Shown here in pieces: positions 37,376-48,700 of a stretch of DNA of 64,000 bases. Each line of letters starts with the position of its first letter. The first letter of the stretch is position 1. The stretch spans positions 14,930,501-14,994,500 of the forward strand of contig NC_064437.1 of NCBI RefSeq assembly GCF_023343835.1, given 5' to 3'. The notes under the pieces were generated by a model. That model was not told the DNA's origin. It was given only the letters and a program-made list of their open reading frames with translations, and did no database searches. The translations under genes were made by a program, and so were the position numbers. This DNA is from Lagopus muta (Eukaryota; Chordata; Aves; Galliformes; Phasianidae).

Positions 37376-38942
37376 TGGCATCAGCTTATGGTTCATTGTA
37401 CAGTTTGTGCTTGTGCTTCTACATGAATGTGTTCCCTCCTATGTGGCCCATAGGAGCAAAACCAAGTGAGAAAGACTGCCTTTGGAGCCTGTGCCTGCAC
37501 CAGTGCTCATCCCTGACTATCAGAAAGTCCTCTCACAGGAGCTGACTCAGCTATGATGTGACTGCACATACACAGAATGATAAAATGAGATTTTAAAATG
37601 CCCTCAAAAAAAGGTATGTGTGCGCACATGTGCGGAAAATCCATTCTGTGCATCAGTGTTCAAGCCTGTAATCACTGCTAGATGGGGTTATCTGCACTTA
37701 TCTGTACTCCTGCATTGCACCAGAGGGATGAAACTGGATCAGGAGGCACAAGCCTCTGGAGCATGGAGCTGAGGGAAATCCACATTTCTCCAGGATTTTT
37801 AAGAGACAGACAGTTCTGCTTTCAAGGCGCTCTCAGGTCTGGTGGGGCAGATGTTGACGAACGCTGAGATTCCCATGCTGCTGAGCTGGGTCTCTGTGCC
37901 ACACCAGCAGCTGCTGCTCTGGCTGCTGACACATGGAGGCTGTGGAAGGTTGTGGAGGATGGCCCAGCACTTTCCTTCTGTGGTGAATGAACCTGCCTCT
38001 GTCTCCAGGACAAGGCTCCAAAGCAGGCTTTAATAACCCTGTTACTGAGCTAATGCCGTGTGCATGCATCAGATGTTTCACAGAAACCAGAATGTTTGGA
38101 TGTGAGTCTTCTTGGTGCAGAGAAGTCAAAGTGCAGCAAACAGAAAGCACAGAGACACCTCACTTTCAGTATTGAATTCTCAGATTATAGAATAAACACA
38201 CTATGTGGAAAAAGGTGATCCAGAAAGAGGTGCTGTAAATTCAGGTTGCTTGGGCCTTGAAAGGCAAAGTGCTGCAATTTTTCTTGTCCTTGAAGTGAAT
38301 GGGAAGCAGAATGCATAAAGAGTGAGAAGCAGACTGCAGCTATTTACTTATCTACCACATTCTAAAGGATTCTGCATAAGTTCCTTGTTTTTGCAAAACC
38401 GTGTGTTGATTCCCCTATCAGAGTTTATTTCCAGTAGCCTGGAAATAAACTGCTACGTGAAAGCTTGACTGTATGCCAGTGGGTACACATTATACCATAA
38501 ATCTGGCAAAAGCAGATAGCAATTTTCCCTTCCTGCACTATGGGAAAATACCTTCTGCAGACCAGCTCCCTCTCTCATGCTTACTGGCATAACACAGCTT
38601 AATGAAAAAAATGCTGAACACTCTGATGGCAGGATATGTTGAGCCACGTTGAAATTGTTCCTGGAACAGATTACTTTGGAAGTACAATAAAAAATATCTG
38701 AAACGCTATGTCAACCAGTCTGTTGACATTCTGGTGATTTTATCACAGATCTTGTAACTCCGTGTGTTTGCAGTATGACTCTGGAGTCTGACTCAAGAGA
38801 TCATGGAAACCTGAACTTTAAATCACAATACTGATGAAAAATTAAAGATGAGAAAAAATGTCAGAGTCACAGGGGAAAGTTAAAGAATGAAGCCCAAGAG
38901 CAAAGGCTCAGAAAGTGGCATGCAAGGGCAAATAAATATACC

Positions 38943-38972
38943 TTTTGTTTGTTTGTTTGTTTGTTTGTTTTA
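38943..38972. repeat. (TTTG)n microsatellite
   Basis: About seven tandem TTTG units, nearly perfect. Confidence 0.95.
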
Positions 38973-40370
38973 ATTTAACTTATTTTTGAGCTCTGTGTGA
39001 GATCCAGGGAGTTCTGAGGGTGGAGGCACAGGAGCATACGCAGCTCCTAACTTTTTGAGTGATAACTGTAGAGAAGTCTCATCTCTCAAAATATTTTAAG
39101 CCTGTTGCAGCACGGCAGAGAGAGTAGCCTTGTTCTCTTCTATCCAATTCCACATGAAACAGGAGTAACACGTATGTTACTGTGTGCCAGCAGCTGCACA
39201 CAGAGAGGGCCAGGCCTTCTCATTGGATCCAACCATTGGATTGAACCCCACAGCCTTCTGTGTGTTTTCTTCTGTTCCTACGACAGGAATGAATTTTCTT
39301 TTCCTGGTAGGAGAAGTTATACACCTTCATGTCTCTCGTGCTCAGCATTCTTGTCTTCAGTCACAACAACAGTATCTTTGGTAATGATAACTTTTATTTT
39401 AAAGGGAAGTGTACATTGCATGTCTTTTTACTCCAAGATAAGTTGTCTGACTGCTGCTGTGTGATGCATTATTTATCTTTGTGGTTTTTATCATCTAGGA
39501 ACCTCACAGCTTTTTATACATGCTTCTACCTAAAGAGTGATTCAAATGTATATGCCCATTCAAACTTCCTAGGAAAGCAGCATGAATAAACTCTTGCTGT
39601 GAATGGCACTTTGGTATCTCAGCTACCCTCTGCAAGAGAGGGGTAGCATCATTAAATCTACTTAAAAGCAAAGTTTCCTGTGAGGAAAAAGTAACTGAGT
39701 TTGTGATCTTTCTGATACATAAATATATACACAAAAGTTTGAAAAAACATTTTCAGTGTACATATGTGTTTATGTTCATTATATATGTTCATAGCTATGA
39801 GTTTCTCAGCATGGAGGCAGTAGGGAAAAAAAGTCAGTCAGAGGTCCTACACTTGTCCAGCAGCACTCTCTTGCAAGACTAAGTAATGCTAGAGCTGGTC
39901 TTCAAGGAGTGTAAAGGAAAAGTAAGTTGTAAACCAAAAAAGGAATAAGCATAATTGCTCCTAAGTATTTGTATGCACAAAAAGTAGAGCACTTCACTAA
40001 TAATTTGCCAATTACTAATAGTTTGCTCTATAAAGATCCTTTTTCCTCTAGGGATGTATGATAATGGAGCCAGTATTCTCTATTCCCAACAAACCAGCTG
40101 CTGGTAATCATGCCAAAATCAAACCAAAGCCTGAAATGTGTTCTGTTACACTCAATTCTGTGCCATTGTGACTCAAAAGTTAAAGCAATTGCTTTTTCTG
40201 GTGACTGCCAGCTGCTGCTTGAGGGTTGCTGACAGAGCTCCAGCAGGGCCACAGCAACACACGAGCTCCAGCAGACTGGTGCTAAGGTGCATCTGAAAGT
40301 TGCTAGTCATTTTTGTAAAGGGGTATACAAGTTATGTTTGGTTGACTTTTCATCTATGTTCTGAATGCTT

Positions 40371-40408
40371 TATTTTTTCTTTTTCTTTTTCTTTTTTTTT
40401 TTTTTTTT
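40371..40408. repeat. T/C-rich low-complexity tract
   Basis: TTTTTC units followed by an uninterrupted T run of about 18. Confidence 0.95.
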
Positions 40409-43400
40409 GGCTTCTATTGTTTGCTTGTTTGTTTTCTTCAGTTTGTTTTTTGGAGGTAATAGATAACATCACTAAGATGCATCTGCTTTAGAATATTTCC
40501 ACTCCCTCAGGCTAAATTTTGGGACACTTTTTATGCTTGTGTTGGACAGTATATGCATACAGAGGACATAATATGCCAGCTTTGGAAATATCATATTATG
40601 GCTCTGATTTATGCTGTGATGACAGACATCAGAGCCCACTGAAAGCAGCATGGCTCTGGATGGTTACCATGGTTCTTCAGCTAGGCTCAGATGGAAAGAT
40701 CTGATTCTGTGTTAACATCTAAGGAAATTAGATTTCTAGAAAGAATCAATGTGGTTTTCATGTTTCTGTCTCATTCTCCACTGTCCTAAAATGCAAAGAA
40801 GGCTGTCTCTTGAAAATGTCACATGTGAGTGGAGATGTATGTTAGAAGTTAATACGTCTATATTCCACTGTTGTGAATGCTGTTTCAACAGCCTGGGTAG
40901 GCTTTAGAGCTGTACGCCTGTAGATTTAAACCTTGTGTCAGTCACAACTGTTCTAAGCAGGGTTAAGAGATACATAGCTTTCATCAAAGGCCAGAAGAAT
41001 GACCCTCACATCAAGCATTGTCAATGAGATTTAGATCAACTTCACTGCATGGAAATACAGAGGATTTGTTAGGATTAGTTGCTAGTACCTGGTTGCTAAC
41101 CACAGTTAGCTGCAGTTGATAGGCATTTTATACAGTTTCCTCAGGTCTTAGTGCTTTAAATGAAAGGTTAGTAGAAAACACAGCACTTGGAAAGTAGAGG
41201 AAAGGGTGTGGGTAGTTACAGCATCAAACTACAGAAGAGCTGTATTTCACAATAATTGTGCTGCTGTGTGTGCTTGGATAAATCACTGATTGTTCTCTTA
41301 TCCCTGTACTACTCTGAAGAATTTACAAAAAAAAATCCACCAAAACACAACAAAACAAACACAAGGAAGTAGCAAAACATGAATTCAAGAGAAGAACAGG
41401 ACTGCACAGGGAGGTTCTGCACTGAAGTGAAACATTCATGTTTTGGATCATCAGGAACTACTGAAGTACAATACTGTTCTGTTCCCTTTCTCTTATTATG
41501 TCTCCATTTTGTTTTGCTTTGCTTAGATTAGATTTTTCCTTTTTGGATTCCTGCAGGGAGAAAAGAAGGAGCCTTTGTTTTAAAAAGACTCAAAGCAACA
41601 GTGGGCCATTGATCATAATTAAGTCTAAAATAATACGCTTTTGCTGACCTGTTTGTATCGAATCCAAAGACTTGTATGTTATACCTGCTACCGCCACACT
41701 CTACCCTCGCATCCAGTTTCTTCTCCCAAAGTTTCTGCTTCTGGGGCAATAACATTAAAAGCCCAAGTATGTCTGTGTGTTTTCAGGGCTGCATGTGAAA
41801 ACCCTCACTCCTCTGTCTGGTGTCCGGAGTGTTTATTTGGTGTAAGAAAAGTTTTTCATCATTGGATGTTCTCTTTTTCATGTACCCTCTTTTCTTTGTC
41901 AGACTGCTATCCCCCATAACAACCATCAGTTTTATCTCTAACTTCCTCAGATGATAAAACGACCCATAGGATAGCAACAATTCTTACTACAACATTTGGG
42001 TGTTGCATGCAATTTCTGAGTAACTTTGCCATGTAATATGTGCATGGGCCCAATTCATTTCAGCTTCCTGAAATTCATACAAATGTCTGTGCTGATTTCA
42101 ATGATAATTGATTTCTTGGGGCACTGTATCTAAGCTTTTTTAGCCTGATTTTTAGTGTAACATAAGTAACATAATATAGAGGTTTAACCCTGTGATGCTG
42201 GGCAATAAGAAAAAGATAAGTGTGTATTCTTGTAACTGGAATGGCAGTTACTACTATTAGTGTTCTGCTTGATTTTTCTTGCCTCCTATTTTCCTTGCAG
42301 CTCCTACTGCATTTACTTTCCAGGATGCTCCAACGAGTAAATATTCAGATGAATTAGTCACAGAACAAATGTTCTTTAGCAGAATAATGGAGAGATTCAC
42401 AGATGCTTCTTTTCACAGCATGTCCTACAAATGGAGACTGTTACATGCCTTTGTCCTGCTTCTCAGACACATTCTCTGTCTGTCCGGACACAGTTTAGCC
42501 AGTCTTATACATCTAAAAGCGACTCCTGAAATTAAACCGGATTGGTTGTGTTGGATTTCTAGGAATGTTTGGTCTCCTTTCAAGTCCAGAGGTATTTATG
42601 AAGATCTGCACAGGCACTGCAAATGCTTGGTACTGTTTACTAATTTGCAGTAGATCCTGCAAGTGCTCTCTGGTCCTATCCACCAGGAATTTAGAAGACT
42701 TTTAGAGTTCTGTGATAGTTAAGAGTAACTGAAAGTAAGGAACTGTAGGACCTTGGAGATCCTTTCTCTCCTAGGTGCATAGAGATGGTGGTTGCTCCTT
42801 AAACCCCTGAGTCATAACTTTATTTCTTACTTCCTTGCCTTTGGTCTTTCCCCTGAACATACATAATAATTTCTCTATCATCTTATCAATCTCCTATTCA
42901 ACCCCAGCATTTCCCCTCAGGCACTCCCTTTTAAATCCAATTGTCATTTATGCGGTAGTCTCTTCATCTTGTGTAGCTTACTGGAGAGTTTCTTCTGTTG
43001 AATCCCTCAGTATGTTTTACAGCAGGGCAACAGCTAAATCATTTGCCTTTAATAGTCTTAGGAATAACTGATCCAGCTGAATTCAAGTTTTCTGGATCTT
43101 TGTGTTTATTTTAAATAACCATTAGACAGACATCCTTCCAGTGAACACAAATCTATCTATTCTGCATGGTGTCCTCCCTTCAGAGCTGCTTACTCAAAAG
43201 AATTTACATTAGCAATCTCACTTGGTCCAGCCAGATTCAGTGGAAATGGATGAGAATCCATTTAGTCCATTCCTTAGTAACTCATCCTGCAGCATGCACA
43301 GAATTACTCAAGCAGAGGTGGTACTTAAATTTGACTGTTGCAAGTTTCAGGCCTCCTGGGAAAATCAGTTTATTCTCACTACATTTGTACTGAATTGTTA

Positions 43401-43730
43401 CCTGGATGCCCTTGGGTTCTGTGCACATATGTGGATTTATTTAATTGCTCACCTTGATGTTATTTAGCACAGAGAAAAGTGTATACAGCTGTGCCCACAC
43501 ATTATCTTGCATGGGGAAAAATCTTCAAGTATACTGTTCCTTGAGAAGACACAATGTTTGTGCCAAGCTCGCTGAGATAAGAAGCACCTGGCCCTCTTTG
43601 CAAGCGCCTTGTAGCAAAACCCCTTGTACTGTACATCAGTGCACTCATCTGCTCATTCCTGTTCACAAACACAAGACCATAGATCAGACAGTGTCTAGTA
43701 GAGTCAGAATCTGTGTTGCAAAGATGAGAC

Positions 43731-43930
43731 AGAATCACAGAATTGCAGGAGTTGGAAGGGACCAGAAGAGATCATCACATCCAACCCCTGCTAAAGGAGG
43801 TTCTCTGTAGGTACTTCTATGCTTGCTCTTGGTAAACCTCATCAGGTTCTCCTCTGTGCAACTCTCCAGTCTGTCCAGGTCTTCTTGAATGGTATCACAG
43901 CATTCTGGTGTGTCAGCTGCTCTTGCCAGC
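43731..43930 (-). mobile_element. CR1 LINE fragment, minus orientation
   Basis: On the plus strand it starts with 'agaatcacagaattgcagg' and 'ttggaagggacc', the complement of a CR1 3' end. It continues through 'cctcatcaggttctcctc' and 'ctccagtctgtccaggtctt' to 'cattctggtgtgtcagc'. This places the element on the minus strand with the 3' terminus at 43731. It is 5'-truncated. Confidence 0.9.
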
Positions 43931-44253
43931 TGTAAGCAAGGGAGGATGCAAGAAACTCATGTATTTTGCACAATAGTGTATATATAAATGGATGAGTGTA
44001 CAAACAAACCTGTGTATGGAGTGTTAGGCCCTAGAAATCACTGCTTTGCCCAAGTGTATTTTTGGCTGAGAAGTAAACAATGAGGCTAGAGGAAAGACAT
44101 ATTTTGGATTGGACTGACAGTTTTATCTGCATGTATTTCTCCCGTGATCATGGGGAATAGCCAGGAGTTGAGCTTTAGCAGAATGCTCATCGAGGAAATC
44201 CGCAGCCTACAGCGCTCCTCACTCAGCCGCTTCCTAAGCCTGTAACTTCGCAT

Positions 44254-44270
44254 CTGCTGCCATCTAGAGC
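44254..44270 (-). promoter_or_regulatory. Weak CTCF-like motif, minus orientation
   Basis: The complement reads GCTCTAGATGGCAGCAG. It fits the CTCF core CCASYAGRKGGCA at 11 of 13 positions by eye, with mismatches at the first and third bases. It lies about 1.4 kb upstream of the ZNF326 start codon and points away from the gene. Confidence 0.35.
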
Positions 44271-44707
44271 TTGGGGAGGGAAAATGTCTGACTGCTGTAC
44301 CAGACCCAGGTTTTCGTTTAATAAAAAGCTTGGACTCTGGACATGGGTGAGTCAAGTCTTCCTTTCCTGCAGTGAGGCTTTTATTACTTGAGAGATGCAG
44401 AACTGTAGGTTTTGATCCAAGCCTGTCATCTACTGAAGAATGAAATAAGTTCCTTTTCCCTGACAAGTTAAGAAATAAAGAGATAACGAATTTGCTTGAC
44501 ATTACAACCAGAAATTATGACTATAACTTGTTCTTAGAACCAGAGCCCCAGATTTTCTGTGTCAGATGTGCCCACTGCTGCTTTTACAGTCTTCCCCTCC
44601 ATGCTTTCAGAGATGTATAAAACATAGAGAAATGAAATGTTTTTCAGCGTGTGATCCTCATACAAGACCCATTTTTCATTGCATGACGACATGTCTGGGG
44701 CAAAGTT

Positions 44708-44735
44708 ATTTTTTTCTTTTTATTTATTTATTTAT
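44708..44735. repeat. (TTTA)n simple repeat
   Basis: T run followed by three to four TTTA units. Confidence 0.85.
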
Positions 44736-45426
44736 ACAAACCCTGAAATTCTTGGCTGCTAAGAGAAGGGCAGCGGTGCCTTGCAATTAAGTTGAAACAA
44801 AGTCTGCGTTTACCTTTGCCCTGTTTCAGTGTTTCCACGCAGCCTGTTGTGTAAGATAAATGCCTCCTTCTAGGATTTAGAGAAACTGGATACATGTTAG
44901 GCTCACTGAAGGGAAGGAGATGGTTTAAATAGGAATATCAGTGCCCAAGAAGGGCTACGCTTCAACATGGGATTACTTGTGTTTACTATTCATAGCTATT
45001 CACCAGTTTACCCCAGGAAGGCCTGAGGCACTCCCAAGGGCCAGCAACACACGAGGGCAGTGCAGCCGCTGCAGGAGCAGAACAAGGGGACGGCGCGAAC
45101 GCCTCTGTGCTGGTGGTTTGTAACATCACCAAGCTGCACGTCAGATACTGCTGAGATGAGTTGTGCCACACGTTGGCACAAAGCAGCAGCTAGCATAGCC
45201 CACGGGATAGGGCCCCCCACCACACTGCGTGGAGCATTGGCAAGCAGCTCCAGGTGCTCACTCCCATCAGATTGCCGGAGGAGAGTGTTTTCTGCCATAG
45301 CCCTCGTGTTTCCACTGAAGGCCGAAGACATGTTAGGGAGAAGAAAGGCGTGGCAAAGTTGCGGCTGTTTCGCCGCTGATAACCCCGCTTCGCCTCCAAG
45401 CACGACAAGGCTCGCTGCCATAACAT

Positions 45427-45459
45427 AAAATGGCGGCTGCCAGCACCTAACATGGCGGC
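45427..45459 (+). promoter_or_regulatory. ZNF326: Tandem YY1-type motifs
   Basis: Two AANATGGCGGC words begin 22 bases apart (45427 and 45449) in the same orientation, close to the YY1 consensus AANATGGCG. A related AAAATGGCAGC word occurs at about 45815 in early intron 1. Confidence 0.6.
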
Positions 45460-45559
45460 CGCGCAGCCCCGCGCATGACCCCGCAGATCCGGGCACCGCG
45501 CGCGGCACTCATAAAGCGCCGCCGCCGGCACGGACCTCCTCCTTTCAGGCTGGGCCGTT

Positions 45560-45585
45560 CACGTGACGGTCGCGCATGGGCCAAT
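45560..45585 (+). promoter_or_regulatory. ZNF326: E-box (CACGTGAC) and CCAAT box
   Basis: CACGTGAC at 45560-45567 fits USF/MAX-type bHLH-Zip sites. CCAAT at 45581-45585 fits NF-Y. Both lie about 140-160 bases upstream of the start codon, in the expected proximal promoter. Confidence 0.6.
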
Positions 45586-45722
45586 CGCCGCTCGCCGTAG
45601 CCCCGCTGCCGCGCGCAGGGCCCGCCTCGCCTCGCTGTGGTGGAAGGCGCCATTGACAGAAGCCGGAGCCGCCGCCGCGGCCGCCAGCTGTGCGGGAGCA
45701 GGGAGCGGGGCCCGCCGCCGCC

Positions 45723-45738
45723 ATGGACTACGGGGAAG
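45723..45738 (+). CDS. ZNF326: ZNF326 coding exon 1
   Basis: The ATG lies in a perfect Kozak setting (GCCGCCATGG) and encodes only MDYGE plus the first base of an Asp codon before a strong donor (G|GTGAG). No in-frame upstream ATG is seen in the likely 5' UTR. Confidence 0.9.
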
Positions 45739-48700
45739 GTGAGAGCGCACCCCCAGATCAAGGGCAGGGCCCGGCCGCCGTCCCCGCTGCTGCCACGGGG
45801 TCCGGCTGCGTCTCAAAATGGCAGCGGCCGCTTTGTTCCGCGCAGGACGAAACCCCACCACCACCCACCTCCTCGTCCTCCTCCTCGCCGCCCCTCCCGG
45901 GCCGGGGGAGCTGTGGCGGCGGCCGGCGGCGGGAGGGCTGCGCGGGACGAGGGCCTCCCGGGGCGCGGGCGGGTGGGGGAGGCGCGGGAGGGGGCGGCCC
46001 TCGGGGGGCGAACGGGCGGCGGGCGGGTGGCGGGCGGGGGCGCGGGCAGGGCCGGGCCGGGCCGGGGGGAGCTCGGGGCGAGCTCCGTGAGGGGCCGTGT
46101 CAGGAGACCGGAGGTCCGACAGGAGAGAGAGCCGCTCCGCCGCGGCTCCCTGTCTCTCCCCTCCAGCTCTCGCTAAGCACTAAGTCATTCTCACTGACCC
46201 ATCCTCTCCAGCTGAAGACAGAGATTGGAGATTCCCAGATACCCCCATGCATTGTGGTGTGAACATGCCCAGTGGGTCAGTCTCAGGTATGAGCTATAAA
46301 TAAATCTAACCTGTAAAAAGCGTTGGGGCTGAACAGTCAGTATTTACAAAAAATAATAATAATAATAATAATAAAGGGTTATTAGAAATACGTGGCGCGG
46401 TATGATTGCAGATGTTGTGTTCTGGAGGAGGATAGCTGGCTTGATGTTCGTCTTGGGCATGTCAACATGGGCTCCTGCACGTTCCCAGTCAGAGCTGAGG
46501 TGTTCAAGAAACGGGGATGGGGGGATACAGATTTTCTTATGACTATGCTTTTTGCGTAAGTCAGTTATCTGCTTTCTTATGGACTGCTATATTTTATTCT
46601 TGTAACTTATATTGAAAAGAAAAGGGTATCGATGAAGTTTAAGGATTGCGGAATCCTTAAGGTTGGAAAAGATTACTAAGATTGTCTTATCCAACCGTCA
46701 TCCCATCATATTGATGTTGGGGATGGTTCCTCCTTTTATACAGCTGTGGGGAAAAGCAGAAGCTACATTTTTATTTTTTTGAACTTACCGTGCAAGTTTG
46801 GGAAGGAAAACAGAAAGCATATAAATAAATGTGATAGAGCAGAACTTAGCCTTTGTTTACGTGTTATCAAAGTATTGCATATGTACAGCTGAAAGCAATG
46901 CACAGTTGTTAGACGAGTGAGGTTATGAGTTCAGTAAGACTCAAGTAATATTGACATTTCATGCCAGCATGCAAGCAAGTACCAAGAAATTGTTAACGTG
47001 TTAATATAAAACTTTTGCCATAAACTGTACCTGAGCTTCATTTACAGATATCACCAAATAACTATTTACTATTGGATCTCTTGATGCACTCGCTGGCTGT
47101 TATGTGGAGTAAACATGGATTACAGAAGCATCTTTGGTTGCATATGATTGTTTTTATGATGTACTCCTTGAGTCTTAGCTCTTTTGCCAGTAATACTGTT
47201 TCTGAATTATCTGTCTTCAGAATGAAATAAAAAAATAATGAAAAGCTCTGGCCCTATTTTTTTTTTTTTAAATTTCTGTATGAATCCCTAATTAAATTTC
47301 CCTTAGATATTTTGTAGAGAAGGTTCTTAATTGGCAGTTTTTAACATCTTATTCAAATGTTAACTGTAGTCAGTAACCAGAACCTGCTTCTCTGAGATCT
47401 GATGATAGTAGCATTAAAATGAACCTAGGCTCATCCTGTGAGAAGTAACTGATGGAACGCATATTGTACAATTGGAATATTGCTTCAATGTACCTCTGCT
47501 ATACTCCTTCTTATGTTATAATTAAGCTGTACGTTACTTATAATAATTAAGTTAATTATGATGTATGCAGCTTTAAACATTTGACATTAATGTTTGTGCA
47601 TTGTATATACATTAGTAAGAAATGAATGAACCTTTGTTTTACCCTGATTCTGTACAGTAGGCTAAGGGCCTATTTTGCAGGGGGTCCAGTAGATGGCAAC
47701 AGAGGATGAATGTTCAGTGCTTTCATCTTTGCCTGGGTCTTGGCTGAGTTCTTCCTGTTGGAAATTTGTAGCCGGTTGGAAGCATGCCTTTCACTGGGTG
47801 GCTGTCGATGGCTGTGATTCTGCCATTGTCCCATGCTGATGGTTTGGTTGGAGACATGGGTGATGTGGCCTGTCAAATAAAATTTATGACGATGTTAATA
47901 TTTTGGTTTCTGTAACTATTGTCCTTGTAATCTGGAGGGGTAAATGACTTTTGCTCTAAATCCTAACATTCATATACATGGTGCCTTGGCTTACATGGGA
48001 CTTAATAATGCATTAAATCTTCTATATCTCATGATAAGTTTGTGATCTTAAAGTATTAAAAAACAAATAAGATGTCAATGGAAAAAATGCTGCTTATTGT
48101 TGCATTGTTGTGAACCCTTAAGCTTGTTGTAGTTACTGTGATTTACAAATGAAAAATATTATAGGCAAGTAGATTTTATTTCAGATCTATAATTGTTTTT
48201 TACTGTTTTAAGATTATTGGGATTAAGTTTTACTGAAACTTTTCATTATTCATTACTACAAGAACTTTCTCCCTTCTTACATGCTCCATGTGGATAATGC
48301 TGTTGCAAACTATATCACTTCTTTGTGCTGTGAACATTTTCATTGTCCTCTAATCCTATTTTCTTCTTTACAAGCATCTCTGTCTCCTAGAGTCATTTGT
48401 ACCAATGGAACCTTATTCTTATCTACTACGTGTTTTGTCATCCTACTTCTCTTCCTGAGGAAAGCTGATTTCTCTTTGCTGTATAATGAGACATCATCTT
48501 GCAGCAATTTTAAATCATCCACTAGATTGGGCATTTTTTCATTTTTCTTTCCTTAAACTGAAGGAATACATGTACACGGACATTTTAATTTGTAAACTGA
48601 ACTTGCCTTTTAGTGACCCAATTTTTTTTTTTTTTTTAATCCTAGAGGTAATGTATTTTTTCCCCCCTTTGTTTTAACTTTTCTCCCTTTCACCAAGAAC

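Larger units (their letters stand above)
34601..43730. other. Intergenic DNA between LRRC8D and ZNF326
   Basis: AT-rich non-coding sequence with simple repeats (annotated separately) and no recognisable exon or mobile element. Short frames on both strands, none longer than about 125 codons, have no family resemblance. Confidence 0.5.
43931..45019. other. Intergenic DNA upstream of the ZNF326 CpG island
   Basis: Non-coding sequence leading into the CpG island, with a CTCF-like motif near 44254 and a (TTTA)n tract near 44708. The 138-codon minus frame at 44086-44502 has no recognisable domain. Confidence 0.5.
45020..46170. promoter_or_regulatory. ZNF326: CpG island promoter of ZNF326
   Basis: CpG density rises sharply here against a CpG-poor background and peaks across exon 1 and the start of intron 1. 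Visible elements upstream of the ATG include two YY1-type ATGGCGGC words (45427-45437 and 45449-45459), an ATAAAG word at 45511, an E-box/USF-type CACGTGAC (45560-45567) and a CCAAT box (45581-45585). No strong TATA box is present, as expected for a housekeeping nuclear factor with dispersed initiation. Transcription probably begins around 45590-45650. Upstream CpG-rich sequence (45020-45420) could support divergent non-coding transcription, but no minus-strand gene can be supported. Confidence 0.85.

Noticed and set aside
44086..44502. 138-codon minus-strand frame
   Set aside because: No recognisable domain, promoter or splice sites; considered chance.
45008..45508. 166-codon minus-strand frame upstream of ZNF326 as a divergent gene
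   Set aside because: CpG islands produce long spurious frames. Divergent transcription is plausible but the translation resembles no protein.
45818..46090. 90-codon ATG frame with a hydrophobic stretch in early intron 1
   Set aside because: It is a composition-driven frame in the CpG island. The hydrophobic run looks signal-like, but nothing downstream resembles a mature protein.
45690..46262. 190-codon frame reading through ZNF326 exon 1 into intron 1
   Set aside because: It starts at GTG in the wrong frame for ZNF326 and depends on the stop-poor G-rich intron. The true exon 1 ends at a strong donor at 45738.
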